Shown one piece after another: positions 34,587 to 42,129 of a stretch of 64,000 nt of DNA (positions are counted from its first letter, which is position 1; the number at the start of each line of letters is the position of its first letter). The notes below the pieces were generated by a model. It was not told the origin of the DNA. It searched no databases and saw only the letters and a program-made list of their open reading frames with translations. Made by a program: the position numbers and the translations under genes. The DNA lies in assembly GCA_039985655.1 (NCBI GenBank), contig JBDWSF010000005.1:248001-312000 (forward strand), given 5' to 3'. The stretch is from Postechiella sp039985655. GTDB lineage: Bacteria; Bacteroidota; Bacteroidia; Flavobacteriales; Flavobacteriaceae.

Positions 34587-35249
34587 ATGAAGGAAATTAA
34601 AGTAAAAATTAACTCTAGAGGAATCAGTTATAAAGATCTAACGGAAGACCTGAACATTAAAGCTAAAGCATTTATTTATATTATTCCAATGCCATGGTTT
34701 AGACCTGTAAGAAGAGTTTCTAGATTATATTTATACAAACCAAATGAGAAAATAGGTAAAGAAAAATATAAGTATAATTTTGTAAACTATTTTTTAGGAT
34801 GGTTAGGATTACCTTTTGGCCCTTCATTTTCTTATAACGCTATAAAGAGCAATAAAAAAGGAATAGATTTCACCGAAGACTTTAGAGCAAATATTGAAGA
34901 ATTAGATTTTAAGAAAAATCAATTAATCATTAAAAACATTGTAAACGTTTTTGATAAATTAAATAAAAGTGATCGAAAAGTTCTAATTAAAGCATTTAGT
35001 AGATATGAAAAGAAATTCTATTCATTTGAAGTCTCTCCAATTATAGGTTTAAATATTGATAAGACTGAAGCTGAAATTTGGATTGGTCTAAGCAAAACAG
35101 ATTACAATAAAAAGGAAGAGTTACTAAATGTAATCTATAAATATTTTTATAAACATACCATTTTTAAAATTATTAATATGGGTGATAATTCAGAATTAAT
35201 TGAAAAATTAAAAACGCAAGGTGAAATAATAAAACTCATTAATAAATAA
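34587..35249 (+). CDS. Hypothetical protein, lysine-rich, no recognised domain
   Basis: The 220-residue protein is basic and mixed alpha/beta with a short hydrophobic stretch (about 28-38 and 68-80) that may touch the membrane rather than cross it. I recognise no family. It ends 22 bp before the convergent NarL-like regulator gene. Its coding composition, with many AAA/AAT codons, resembles the other orphan genes in this block and differs somewhat from the nitrate genes. Confidence 0.6.
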   Translation: MKEIKVKINSRGISYKDLTEDLNIKAKAFIYIIPMPWFRPVRRVSRLYLYKPNEKIGKEKYKYNFVNYFLGWLGLPFGPSFSYNAIKSNKKGIDFTEDFRANIEELDFKKNQLIIKNIVNVFDKLNKSDRKVLIKAFSRYEKKFYSFEVSPIIGLNIDKTEAEIWIGLSKTDYNKKEELLNVIYKYFYKHTIFKIINMGDNSELIEKLKTQGEIIKLINK

Positions 35250-35270
35250 AAAAACTAATTGAATTCACTC

Positions 35271-35930
35271 CTAAACCAACCCATATTCCTTAGCTTTATT
35301 ACTAAGCTCCATCAAATTTTTAACCTCTAGTTTTTTCATCAAGTTAAAACGGTGGACTTCGGCTGTACGCTTACTAATATCAAGTTCTTCGGCGATATCT
35401 TTATTGTTTTTCAGTTGTAAAACTAAATTAAGAATTTGCTTTTCTCGTTTTGTCAATTTAAAAGGTAATGCTTTGGGTTCTGGCTTTGTTTCAGTTACCG
35501 TATTACCACTCACAAAATTATTCATTATAATGGCAGAGACATCACCAGTAAAATATTTACCACCTGATGCTATTTTATTTATAGCTTTTAAAAACTCTTC
35601 CTTACTCGCCCCTTTTAATAAATAACCATCGGCTCCCGCTTGAATGGCTTTCACCACATATTCTTCGGAGTCGTGCATAGACAATACCATCGTTTTAACA
35701 GCGTTGCCTCGTTTTTTAAGTTCGGCGACCACTTCTATACCTGTAAGTTCTGGCATACGGATATCTACAATAAGTAAATCGGGGTTACTGCGTGCTACAA
35801 CATCCAATGCTTCCTTACCATCGCTAGCCTCATCAATAACCTGAATACCTGCTTGATCTTCTAAAAGCGCCTTAATACCATCTCTAACAAGCACATGATC
35901 ATCGGCTAAAACTACTTTAATAACTCCCAT
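35271..35930 (-). CDS. NarL/FixJ-type response regulator
   Basis: The 219-residue protein has a REC domain with D10/D11, phospho-acceptor D56 in LLIVDIRMPE, the T/S segment VLSMHDS and a lysine in LLKGAS. A LuxR-type HTH follows (about 150-215, LTKREKQILNLVLQ...NKDIAEELDISKRTAEVHRFN). It is encoded downstream of a NarX-like kinase, separated by 257 bp that contain a MITE-like repeat, so the pair may still be one transcript. By analogy with NarXL it would switch on nitrate/nitrite genes. The palindromes before narK and nirB are candidate targets. Confidence 0.88.
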   Translation of the reverse strand: MGVIKVVLADDHVLVRDGIKALLEDQAGIQVIDEASDGKEALDVVARSNPDLLIVDIRMPELTGIEVVAELKKRGNAVKTMVLSMHDSEEYVVKAIQAGADGYLLKGASKEEFLKAINKIASGGKYFTGDVSAIIMNNFVSGNTVTETKPEPKALPFKLTKREKQILNLVLQLKNNKDIAEELDISKRTAEVHRFNLMKKLEVKNLMELSNKAKEYGLV

Positions 35931-35994
35931 ATAATTATTTTAATATGAACTCTTGTTAACTTTTTCTATTTCCTAAAAAGATGACTTCATCAAA

Positions 35995-36163
35995 CCTGTT
36001 GTGCATTTTGATCTATTTGGCTAAAACAACTGTCAGTTCGAGTGGTTTCGACTTTTTCGTCGGAATTGTATCGAGAACAGGTTCAGAAAACAGAAAAATT
36101 ATATTCTCGATAGTTCAGCTGAGCTTGTCGAATTGACAAATTCATTCAAAATACGCAACGAAT
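35995..36163. repeat. MITE-like intergenic repeat, family 1, copy c
   Basis: The left end TGTTGTGCATTTTGA and right end TCAAAATACGCAACGAA are imperfect inverted repeats. The interior has AGTTCGAGTGGTTTCGAC and ATTGTATCGAGAACAGG, as in the copies at 4198 and 24430. It separates the NarX-like and NarL-like genes. Confidence 0.6.
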
Positions 36164-36187
36164 TTCATCAACAAAAATAGTAATAAT

Positions 36188-38020
36188 TTACGTATCACTA
36201 CGTACTTCTCCTAACGGAATGTTCAGCGTCACCCGAGTACCTATTCCTATTTCAGAATTTAAGAACAATCTGCCATCTATATACTTAATACGTTCGCGCA
36301 TAAAGGTTAATCCCATGCCACCATCTCCAGTCTTTATATGCTTCACCTTAGAAGGGTCAAAACCTTTTCCATTATCGTCTATAACAATACTAAGTATATT
36401 TTTACTACTTGTTAACGACACCAATATATGTGTCGATTCAGCATATTTAATAGCATTATTTACAGCTTCCTGGGTAATTCTATAAATATTTATTTCGGCA
36501 AGCGAATCTAAGCGTTTATTAAAATCGGTTTTATTAAAAAACACAATATTTATATCTGTAAGCTTAGACAACTCTTGGGTCAGTTTTGTAATTGCTGGCA
36601 CAATACCATAATCGGTTAACTCGGGTGGTGTTAAATTAAAAGTTGCGGTACGCACCCCTTTAATAATATCTGTAGTTAATAGTTTTAAATGCTCAATTTT
36701 ACTTGCTGTCTTTTCGACATCAGTAATATCAATACTCTCTAAATTATATTTTAAACCGGTTAGCATTTGCCCAATACCATCATGAACATCCTTAGCAATG
36801 CGGTTTTGTTCTTTTTCTTGATTCTCTATAATCTTACTAGAAATTATTTTTTGCTGACTCATCTTTTCTTCAAAGCTCTTTTCCGTCAGCCGTTCAATCT
36901 CTATTTGCCCTTCTTTTCGTGTTGTAATCTCCGAAGCGATAATTAATAATTCCGATTTATCGCGTGTTGGATTAAATGGAATGATAGACATCTCCAACCA
37001 AATAGCAGCAGCATCTTTTGTTGTAGCTCTCACCTCCCCTTGCCAACCTGTATTTTTATGTTTCGAAATAAGCGCATCAATTAAAACGCGTTCATTTTCA
37101 TGTATCGATAATACATCCGATAAATTGGCATTACTATTAAAACCGCTAAATCTAAACAAACGAGAAAACTTGTTACCCATATGCAATACAACACCGTCTG
37201 GAGAAATACGAGCAAACAATAAAGTGTCATCCATAGCGTGACTTAAAGCACGCAATTCTTTAACTGATTTCTCTTTAGCTTCACTTAAATTATCAGCATC
37301 AAAAGCCATTTTCTTAGCACGCTTCTCTGCTTCTAATAATTTCGAAATACTATTTTTTACCGTCTTCGCCGTCGGCCAAAAAACAAAAAGAAATTCGCCT
37401 AATAAAAGTAATAACGTGATTGCCATTAAAACGAATTCTAACTTACGCAACCAGCTTACTTTATCGTCGGCTTCCAAATCAAATTGATTAACAATGTTAT
37501 CCATCATTAATAAAAACTCGCCTTCGTTTTCTTTAACTTTATTTAAATTTTCTGTAAAACTGATATCAGATAAAGCATCTCCTTTTTCAATCTTATCGAC
37601 AATTAAATGAGACGCTTGCTTAATGGCGCTAAATGTGCCATGAATAGCTTTAAACATATCAGAAATAACTTTACTGTTATCCTTAGGCAAGCCTAAACTA
37701 TCGTTACCAACTTGCAACGCTTCATGAGACAACTCCCAAAGCGACAATGTTTTTTTAATCTTATCTTTTAATATGATACGACTTTGAGGTTCCTTTTCTG
37801 TAGATAAAAGAAGGATCTCTTTAGTCAGTTTCTGACTTAACATACGCTGTCTTCCCGCTACGTTTATAACCGAAGAATCACTTTCTTGATCGTTAAGATG
37901 TTTACGAATAAGAATCTGACTAATAATGACCGATAAAGCAATGGTGCTTAATGCGATAATATATAAACGGCGTAATTTATCAAAAGTCCTTTGATCTAAT
38001 GCACTGCCGTTTTTTGTCAT
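36188..38020 (-). CDS. NarX-like sensor histidine kinase with PAS domain
   Basis: The 610-residue kinase has two membrane segments (about 18-37 and 194-214) around a periplasmic helical sensor. Just after the first segment is INVAGRQRMLSQK (51-64), matching the P-box of NarX/NarQ nitrate sensors and PilJ-type domains. A PAS domain follows (about 255-370), then a HisKA_3 DHp with H413 in AKDVHDGIGQML, and an ATPase domain (DDNGKGFD, GGMGLTFM). It lies between nitrite reductase genes and a NarL-like regulator, so nitrate or nitrite sensing is likely. It ends 257 bp before the regulator gene. Confidence 0.88.
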   Translation of the reverse strand: MTKNGSALDQRTFDKLRRLYIIALSTIALSVIISQILIRKHLNDQESDSSVINVAGRQRMLSQKLTKEILLLSTEKEPQSRIILKDKIKKTLSLWELSHEALQVGNDSLGLPKDNSKVISDMFKAIHGTFSAIKQASHLIVDKIEKGDALSDISFTENLNKVKENEGEFLLMMDNIVNQFDLEADDKVSWLRKLEFVLMAITLLLLLGEFLFVFWPTAKTVKNSISKLLEAEKRAKKMAFDADNLSEAKEKSVKELRALSHAMDDTLLFARISPDGVVLHMGNKFSRLFRFSGFNSNANLSDVLSIHENERVLIDALISKHKNTGWQGEVRATTKDAAAIWLEMSIIPFNPTRDKSELLIIASEITTRKEGQIEIERLTEKSFEEKMSQQKIISSKIIENQEKEQNRIAKDVHDGIGQMLTGLKYNLESIDITDVEKTASKIEHLKLLTTDIIKGVRTATFNLTPPELTDYGIVPAITKLTQELSKLTDINIVFFNKTDFNKRLDSLAEINIYRITQEAVNNAIKYAESTHILVSLTSSKNILSIVIDDNGKGFDPSKVKHIKTGDGGMGLTFMRERIKYIDGRLFLNSEIGIGTRVTLNIPLGEVRSDT

Positions 38021-38031
38021 AAGTTTACTTT

Positions 38032-38616
38032 TTAAGAAATGGCCTGCTTCACTAAATCTAAACTTTTATCAGAAAAAGGAAGTTTTAACGCCGCTGCATG
38101 TCCGTTATCAGACATTTTAACCCACGTTTTTTTAAGGATATCTATAATTTTTTCGTCCGTGTGTTTTGCTGCAAATTCCTCAAAGTAATAATCTAAGAAA
38201 ACCAAACAAATGGTGTCTTCCAGAATTTGAGTTTCCTCATTTTTCTTAATTAATTTTTTATTAATTAAGAAAGACACTCTATCAATAAATTCTTTATCAT
38301 ATCCAACTTGATTAAGAATTTCGGCAGTCATATCACCGTGCATTTTTTTTAAGGTTTCGCGCCATTTTAAATACCCTACGCGATCCATTGGGTATTCATT
38401 TCTAGCAATTTTCCAACGGCAAATATGCTGTGCTCTTGCTGCTATTTGAAGTGCTTTAGAGGCATCTGGCTTAAACTGCAACAACTTTCTAGACATTCGT
38501 AAAGAATACAATAATTCCTTAGGGTAATCTAACCCAGAAACTTCATATTTATTTATGTCTTCAGAATTTTTTTTATCTATTAATGCGATCGCAATTTCAA
38601 ATCTCGTAGGCTCCAT
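38032..38616 (-). CDS. DUF4202-domain protein
   Basis: I start this 194-residue protein at the ATG at 38616; the frame also extends two codons to a TTG at 38622. It matches DUF4202 (YSLRMSRKLLQFKPDASKALQIAARAQHICRW, RMDRVGYLKWR-like segment). The family is all-helical with conserved histidines (H64-region AQHICRW, KMHGDM), typical of metal-binding helical proteins, and often sits next to nitrite reductase genes. Function is not established. It is 11 bp upstream of the NarX-like kinase and 86 bp downstream of nirD, so one operon is likely. Confidence 0.8.
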   Translation of the reverse strand: MEPTRFEIAIALIDKKNSEDINKYEVSGLDYPKELLYSLRMSRKLLQFKPDASKALQIAARAQHICRWKIARNEYPMDRVGYLKWRETLKKMHGDMTAEILNQVGYDKEFIDRVSFLINKKLIKKNEETQILEDTICLVFLDYYFEEFAAKHTDEKIIDILKKTWVKMSDNGHAAALKLPFSDKSLDLVKQAIS

Positions 38617-38702
38617 CTCCAAAAAAATAGTTTAGTAATACATTTAACACGCAGATTAACAAATATCTAGTATAAAATTGAACCTTTCAACTATACAAGA
38701 CA

Positions 38703-39080
38703 CTAATCTACAAAGCCAATATACACATTTCCTTCCTCAATTTTAACAGGATAAGTGGCAATTTTTAAATCGTCGCCAGCAAGATTAGATCCATCTTCCA
38801 ACGAAAAATTCTTTTTATGCAACGGACAAGCCACCTTCGGGATTCCATCTTTATCACCAATCATCCCTAAAGACAATACCATTTCCATTTTATGCGGACA
38901 TAAATTTTGACTCGCATACCATTTCCCCGTTCTTGTAAAATTATAAACCGCAATTTGTTTCGTTTTATGCTTTATACACGCACCGCTATTTTCCGGAAAA
39001 TCAGAAACAACTCCAACATTAAACCATTCTTTTACATGAATTTCTGCAACCGATTTGTATTGTTCTAATATATTTTCCAT
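38703..39080 (-). CDS. nirD: Nitrite reductase small subunit NirD (Rieske)
   Basis: The 125-residue protein has a Rieske 2Fe-2S site with C-x-H (NLCPHKMEM) and C-x-x-H (ACPLHKKNF). The chain length and N-terminal WFNVGVVSDFPENSG fit NirD, which pairs with NirB for NADH-dependent reduction of nitrite to ammonia in the cytosol. It is separated from nirB by 378 bp, which is unusual because the two genes normally touch; that gap carries a candidate RNA and a REP-like repeat. Confidence 0.9.
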   Translation of the reverse strand: MENILEQYKSVAEIHVKEWFNVGVVSDFPENSGACIKHKTKQIAVYNFTRTGKWYASQNLCPHKMEMVLSLGMIGDKDGIPKVACPLHKKNFSLEDGSNLAGDDLKIATYPVKIEEGNVYIGFVD

Positions 39081-39170
39081 AATTATTAAGTATTATTTTA
39101 ATCATTTTTATTTGGGCGTTACCTTTTACTCATACCTACAAGGTTAAAAAAAACCTTGCAGGATCGCAAA

Positions 39171-39336
39171 AGGTCGGGCTTTCCACTATATCTTTTTAAA
39201 ACCGTCATTGCGAAGTAAATTTTTATTTACTGTTGCAATCTCCCAAATTTGAAGAGATTACTTCGTCGTACCTCCTCGTAATGATGACCTATTTATTATG
39301 TTTTAAAAAGGATGCCGTTTCAATCCCTAACGCGGG
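39171..39336 (-). ncRNA. Candidate structured RNA element, copy 2 (between nirB and nirD)
   Basis: Read on the minus strand it begins GCGTTAGGGATTGAAACGG, then CATCC, and ends GATATAGTGGAAAGCCCGACC. The inner helix CTTTTTAAAAC/GTTTTAAAAAG is perfect over 11 bp, and GGG pairs with CCC outside the boxes. It shares the CGGCATCC and ATATAGTGGA boxes with the copy at 24566. The apical part is occupied by a REP-like palindrome. A further hairpin, CAAGGTT/AACCTTG, lies just beyond the 3' end. Confidence 0.55.
39204..39288. repeat. REP-like palindrome (GTCATTGCGA family) inside the RNA element
   Basis: GTCATTGCGAAG and TTGCAATCTCCC on the left match GAGATTACTTCG and TCGTAATGATGAC on the right as an imperfect inverted repeat. 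This type of dispersed repeat is common in Bacteroidota intergenic DNA. Here it sits in the apical loop of the candidate RNA. Confidence 0.6.
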
Positions 39337-39458
39337 AATACGTGTAATTGTTTATACATTAATTTCATTTACATAAATAAACAGTTAAACAAATCAACCA
39401 CATTTAAAACTAATTACTTAAACCTTCTAACTTATCCCTTATTCATTTTCAACATCCT

Positions 39459-41972
39459 TTAACTCCAAGCCTTCGGCATCTTCTGATCTCTCATCGGAAC
39501 AAAAGTTAAATTATCATCCGTATCGTCAGAATTCACAAAATGCTTAAAACGTTTTGTTATCTCTGGACTCTCGATAGCCTGTTTCCACTCACATTCGTAT
39601 TTATTAACCAAACCTTGCATTTCGGCATCTAAATCTTCAGCAATACCTAAAGAATCTTCAATAACGACTTTCTTTAAATACTCAATACCACCATCAAGCT
39701 TATCTAACCAAGGCGCTGTTCTTACCAAAGGACCTGCGGTACGAATGTAGTACATCAAGAATCTGTCTAAATACTTAATAACCGTTTTGTCATCCAGTTG
39801 TTCTGCAAGTAATACCGCATGCTTTGGCGTTGCCCCACCGTTTCCGCAGACGTATAAATTCCATCCGCCATCAACAGCTATTAATCCAAAATCTTTTCCT
39901 CTCGCTTCTGCGCATTCTCTAATACACCCAGAAACACCGCCTTTAAATTTATGAGGAGAACGTAATCCTTTATATCTATTTTCTATTTCTATTGCAAACG
40001 TGACACTTTCGTGCATCCCGTATCTACACCATGTAGAACCTACGCAACTTTTTACTGTTCTAAGCGACTTACCATAAGCATGTCCACTTTCAAAACCAGC
40101 ATCAACTAATTCTTTCCAAATTAATGGTAATTGGTGTAACTGTGCTCCAAATAAATCGATACGCTGTCCGCCAGTAACCTTAGTATATAAATCATACTTC
40201 TTAGCAACCTGACCAATAACAATCAATTTGTCTGGTGTAATCTCTCCACCTGCAATTCTTGGTACTACAGAATATGTACCATTACGCTGAATATTTGCTA
40301 AAAATCTATCGTTTGTATCTTGAATAGTGGGTTGACGGTTTGCCGTTTCCATAGTAATGGTCGCAAAAATGGATGCGACTAATGGTTTACAAACCTCGCA
40401 ACCATGACCTTCTCCAAATAAATTTAGAGCTTCCTCATAATCTGCTACTTTATTAATTTTTATAAGATCGTATAACTCTTGTCTGTTAAAATCGAAATGC
40501 TCGCAAATAGTTTCCTTAACTTCTTTACCTAAAGATTTTAAGGTCTCATTTACTAAATCGACAACCATAGGTTTACAACCACCACAACCTGTAGTTGCTT
40601 TTGTTGCTGCAATAACATCACCTAAATTGCTAGCACCACCTTCCGTTATAGAACAACAAACATCACCTTTACTAACACTTTCACAAGAACAAACTTGAGC
40701 TTCGTCTGGTAAGTCTAAAACACTCCCAAAAGATGATCCGCCTTCACTAGCTGGTAATATTAACTGCGATGGATCTTCTGGAATAGGCATTCCGTTTAAA
40801 TATATTTGGTGTAGCATACTATAATCTGATGCATCACCAACAAAAATACCGCCAAGCAAAGATTTACCATCTAAGCTGACGTTAATTCTTTTATATAAAT
40901 GTTGTGTTTTATTTTCAAAAATTATTGAATGCCCTTTTGTCGCTGGCATAAAAGGTTCTCCAAAACTCGCTACATCGACACCAATTAATTTTAATTTGGT
41001 AGACATATCAATTTCTGCTGGCATTAGCGCTTCTGTATTACCAATAATTTGGTCTACAGCAATACCTGCCATATCGTAACCAGGAGCCACCAAACCATAA
41101 ATCATTTGGTTATACAAAGCAATCTCTCCAATAGCAAAAATATTCTCGTCTGATGTTAGCATTTTATTATCGACAACAATACCTCCACGAACACCAACTT
41201 CCAATCCGCAATTCTTAGCCAGTTCATCTCTTGGACGAATACCTGCCGAGACCACTAACATATCAACATCTAACACATCATCTTCTCCAAACTCCATACC
41301 TGTGATACAGCTATCACCTAAAATTTGATTTGTTGCTTTACTTAAATGAATATTTAACCCTATAGATTCTAATTTTAACTGTAAGACTTGGCTACTTCTA
41401 GAATCTAATTGTCTTGGCATTAATTTAGAAGCAAACTCAACAATATGAGGTTCTAACCCCATATCCATGACCGCTTTACCAGCCTCTAAACCTAAAAGTC
41501 CGCCACCCAAAACCGCTGCTCTTGCACCTGGTTTCTCTGCTTTAAGCTTCGCTGCATAAGCCAGCATACCTTCTAAATCTTCAATGGTTCTATATACAAA
41601 AACGCCTTCTTTCTCAACTCCTTTAATTGGTGGTACAAAAGGAGCTGATCCTGTAGCTAATACTAAATAATCATAAGAAAAAATACGGTCTTTTGCCGTA
41701 GTTATGGTTTTATTCGTTCTATCAATATCCGAAACACGCTCATCAACAACTAAGTCTATATTATTTTCAGTATACCATTCCGCAGGTGCCATTTCTAAAG
41801 CCTTAGCATCTTGGTTTTCAAAAAATTCGCTTAAATGAACACGGTCGTAAGCTGGTCTAGGCTCTTCACCAAAAACGATAACTTCATACCCCTTACTTTC
41901 TGCTTTAGCCACAAATTTTTCACAAAACTTATAACCAACCATTCCATTTCCAACGACTATAATCTTCTTCAT
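39459..41972 (-). CDS. nirB: NADH-dependent nitrite reductase large subunit NirB
   Basis: The 837-residue protein has the NirB order: FAD/NAD-binding domains (IIVVGNGMVGYKF, AVLGGGLLGLEAG, IFAIGEIALY), a BFD-type 2Fe-2S domain (VCSCESVSKGDVCC...TTGCGGCKP), a second, partial cysteine region (GCEVCKPL), and a C-terminal siroheme/4Fe-4S reductase domain with CVGSTWCRYG and GCIRECAEARG. It reduces nitrite to ammonium with electrons from NADH. The length is normal. Its promoter region copies that of narK. nirD lies downstream across a repeat-filled gap. Confidence 0.94.
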   Translation of the reverse strand: MKKIIVVGNGMVGYKFCEKFVAKAESKGYEVIVFGEEPRPAYDRVHLSEFFENQDAKALEMAPAEWYTENNIDLVVDERVSDIDRTNKTITTAKDRIFSYDYLVLATGSAPFVPPIKGVEKEGVFVYRTIEDLEGMLAYAAKLKAEKPGARAAVLGGGLLGLEAGKAVMDMGLEPHIVEFASKLMPRQLDSRSSQVLQLKLESIGLNIHLSKATNQILGDSCITGMEFGEDDVLDVDMLVVSAGIRPRDELAKNCGLEVGVRGGIVVDNKMLTSDENIFAIGEIALYNQMIYGLVAPGYDMAGIAVDQIIGNTEALMPAEIDMSTKLKLIGVDVASFGEPFMPATKGHSIIFENKTQHLYKRINVSLDGKSLLGGIFVGDASDYSMLHQIYLNGMPIPEDPSQLILPASEGGSSFGSVLDLPDEAQVCSCESVSKGDVCCSITEGGASNLGDVIAATKATTGCGGCKPMVVDLVNETLKSLGKEVKETICEHFDFNRQELYDLIKINKVADYEEALNLFGEGHGCEVCKPLVASIFATITMETANRQPTIQDTNDRFLANIQRNGTYSVVPRIAGGEITPDKLIVIGQVAKKYDLYTKVTGGQRIDLFGAQLHQLPLIWKELVDAGFESGHAYGKSLRTVKSCVGSTWCRYGMHESVTFAIEIENRYKGLRSPHKFKGGVSGCIRECAEARGKDFGLIAVDGGWNLYVCGNGGATPKHAVLLAEQLDDKTVIKYLDRFLMYYIRTAGPLVRTAPWLDKLDGGIEYLKKVVIEDSLGIAEDLDAEMQGLVNKYECEWKQAIESPEITKRFKHFVNSDDTDDNLTFVPMRDQKMPKAWS

Positions 41973-41989
41973 AATTACGTATTTAAATA

Positions 41990-42010
41990 CAAAACTAAGT
42001 ATTTATACGT
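41990..42010 (-). promoter_or_regulatory. nirB promoter -7 box with overlapping palindromic operator
   Basis: On the minus strand TAGTTTTG (41990-41997) is a -7 box, directly preceded by ACGTAT-AA-ATACTT (41997-42010), a palindrome with one mismatch. The arrangement, including the ATACTTA overlap and the following TAT, is the same as at narK, and both end in TAATTATG at the start codon. Confidence 0.55.
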
Positions 42011-42129
42011 ATTTAATAATGTGATTTATTAAGATTTTTACGTAGAATAGCAATTATTGTCAATTTCTCAAATTGAAATGTAAATAATTGTTTTTATAGG
42101 AAAATTAAGGGAGTTGTTTTATCGAAATC

